This document shows, one piece after another, positions 63,887 to 64,000 of a stretch of 64,000 nucleotides of DNA. The translations under genes were made by a program, and so were the position numbers. The stretch lies in the NCBI GenBank assembly GCA_934157035.1, contig CAKPHG010000005.1, forward strand, positions 62,001-126,000, in the 5' to 3' direction. A model generated the notes under the pieces. The model saw only the letters and a list, made by a program, of their open reading frames with translations, was not told the origin of the DNA and made no database searches. The stretch is from an uncultured Clostridia bacterium. GTDB taxonomy: Bacteria > Bacillota > Clostridia > TANB77 > CAG-508. Each line of letters opens with the position of its first letter. Within the stretch, counting starts at the first letter, position 1.

Positions 63887-64000
63887 TTTCCCCTCCAAAT
63901 CTCGCCTGATATTGCTTGCTTTTATGTTAGCATACATTTTTATCTAATTTCACTTGTTTCGTAACTATTTTTTCAAGAATCTCGGGATAGTTCTCTTTTC

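Larger units (their letters stand above)
61385..64000 (-). mobile_element. Integrative element end: KilA-N gene and large serine recombinase
   Basis: The block from the peroxiredoxin break to the window edge carries a phage-type KilA-N gene and a large serine recombinase, both reading toward the break. I infer that the element inserted into the peroxiredoxin gene; its other end lies outside the window. The exact att core is not determined. Confidence 0.6.

Overview
The window looks like chromosome from a very AT-rich, Gram-positive-type member of the Clostridia (Bacillota), probably a gut lineage. The signs are strong AGGAGG ribosome binding sites, a T-box leader on glyS, near-consensus sigma-A promoters with 17-base spacers, a TagGH/Wzm-Wzt type exporter, DUF5665 and UPF0182 proteins, and a dockerin-bearing wall hydrolase. 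No marker gene in the window fixes the species. Almost every gene lies on the minus strand; only three intact-looking genes (at about 1.2, 6.4 and 47.2 kb) are on the plus strand, each with its own promoter.

Layout. 0-7 kb: the 5' part of ppdK, a small unknown gene, an ankyrin protein with 30-residue repeats, glyS with a T-box leader, an AT-rich gap holding three DnaA-box-like sites, galE, a stand-alone alarmone-hydrolase-type HD protein, and a P-loop kinase split at an A_AAA_AAG sequence. 7-21 kb: a lytic transglycosylase, polA, a DUF2142 membrane protein, acyl-CoA synthetase, a phosphotransferase, a Nudix protein, queH plus a decayed second queH end, two large membrane proteins and ruvB. 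20-42 kb: a large surface-glycan locus. It has rfbA/B/D for dTDP-sugar, gmhA-hldE-gmhB for ADP-heptose, a GT9 heptosyltransferase, at least six GT2 enzymes, a Wzx-type flippase, a Wzm/Wzt ABC exporter, DUF2304 and large membrane proteins. 42-47 kb: pgsA, DUF5665, UPF0182, ftsY and a tRNA-Thr(CGU). 47-52 kb: three cell-surface proteins (VanW/SH3, a proline-rich-stalk protein, and a glucosaminidase with SH3 repeats and dockerin). 52-60 kb: greA, a CYTH protein and an unusual operon of NMP-kinase-like, U32, methyltransferase and MoaA-like radical SAM proteins, next to a PfkB kinase, a LysR gene with one amber codon, and an HD protein. 60-64 kb: a truncated peroxiredoxin abutting a mobile element with a KilA-N protein and a large serine recombinase.

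The glycan locus supplies activated sugars, transferases, lipid-linked carriers and two export routes. It probably builds a heptose-containing surface polymer or glycolipid. The best candidate for an undescribed system is the 53.0-58.9 kb operon: a base-modifying-type U32 enzyme, a methyltransferase, a radical SAM enzyme and nucleotide-type kinases encoded together. Its product cannot be named from sequence alone.
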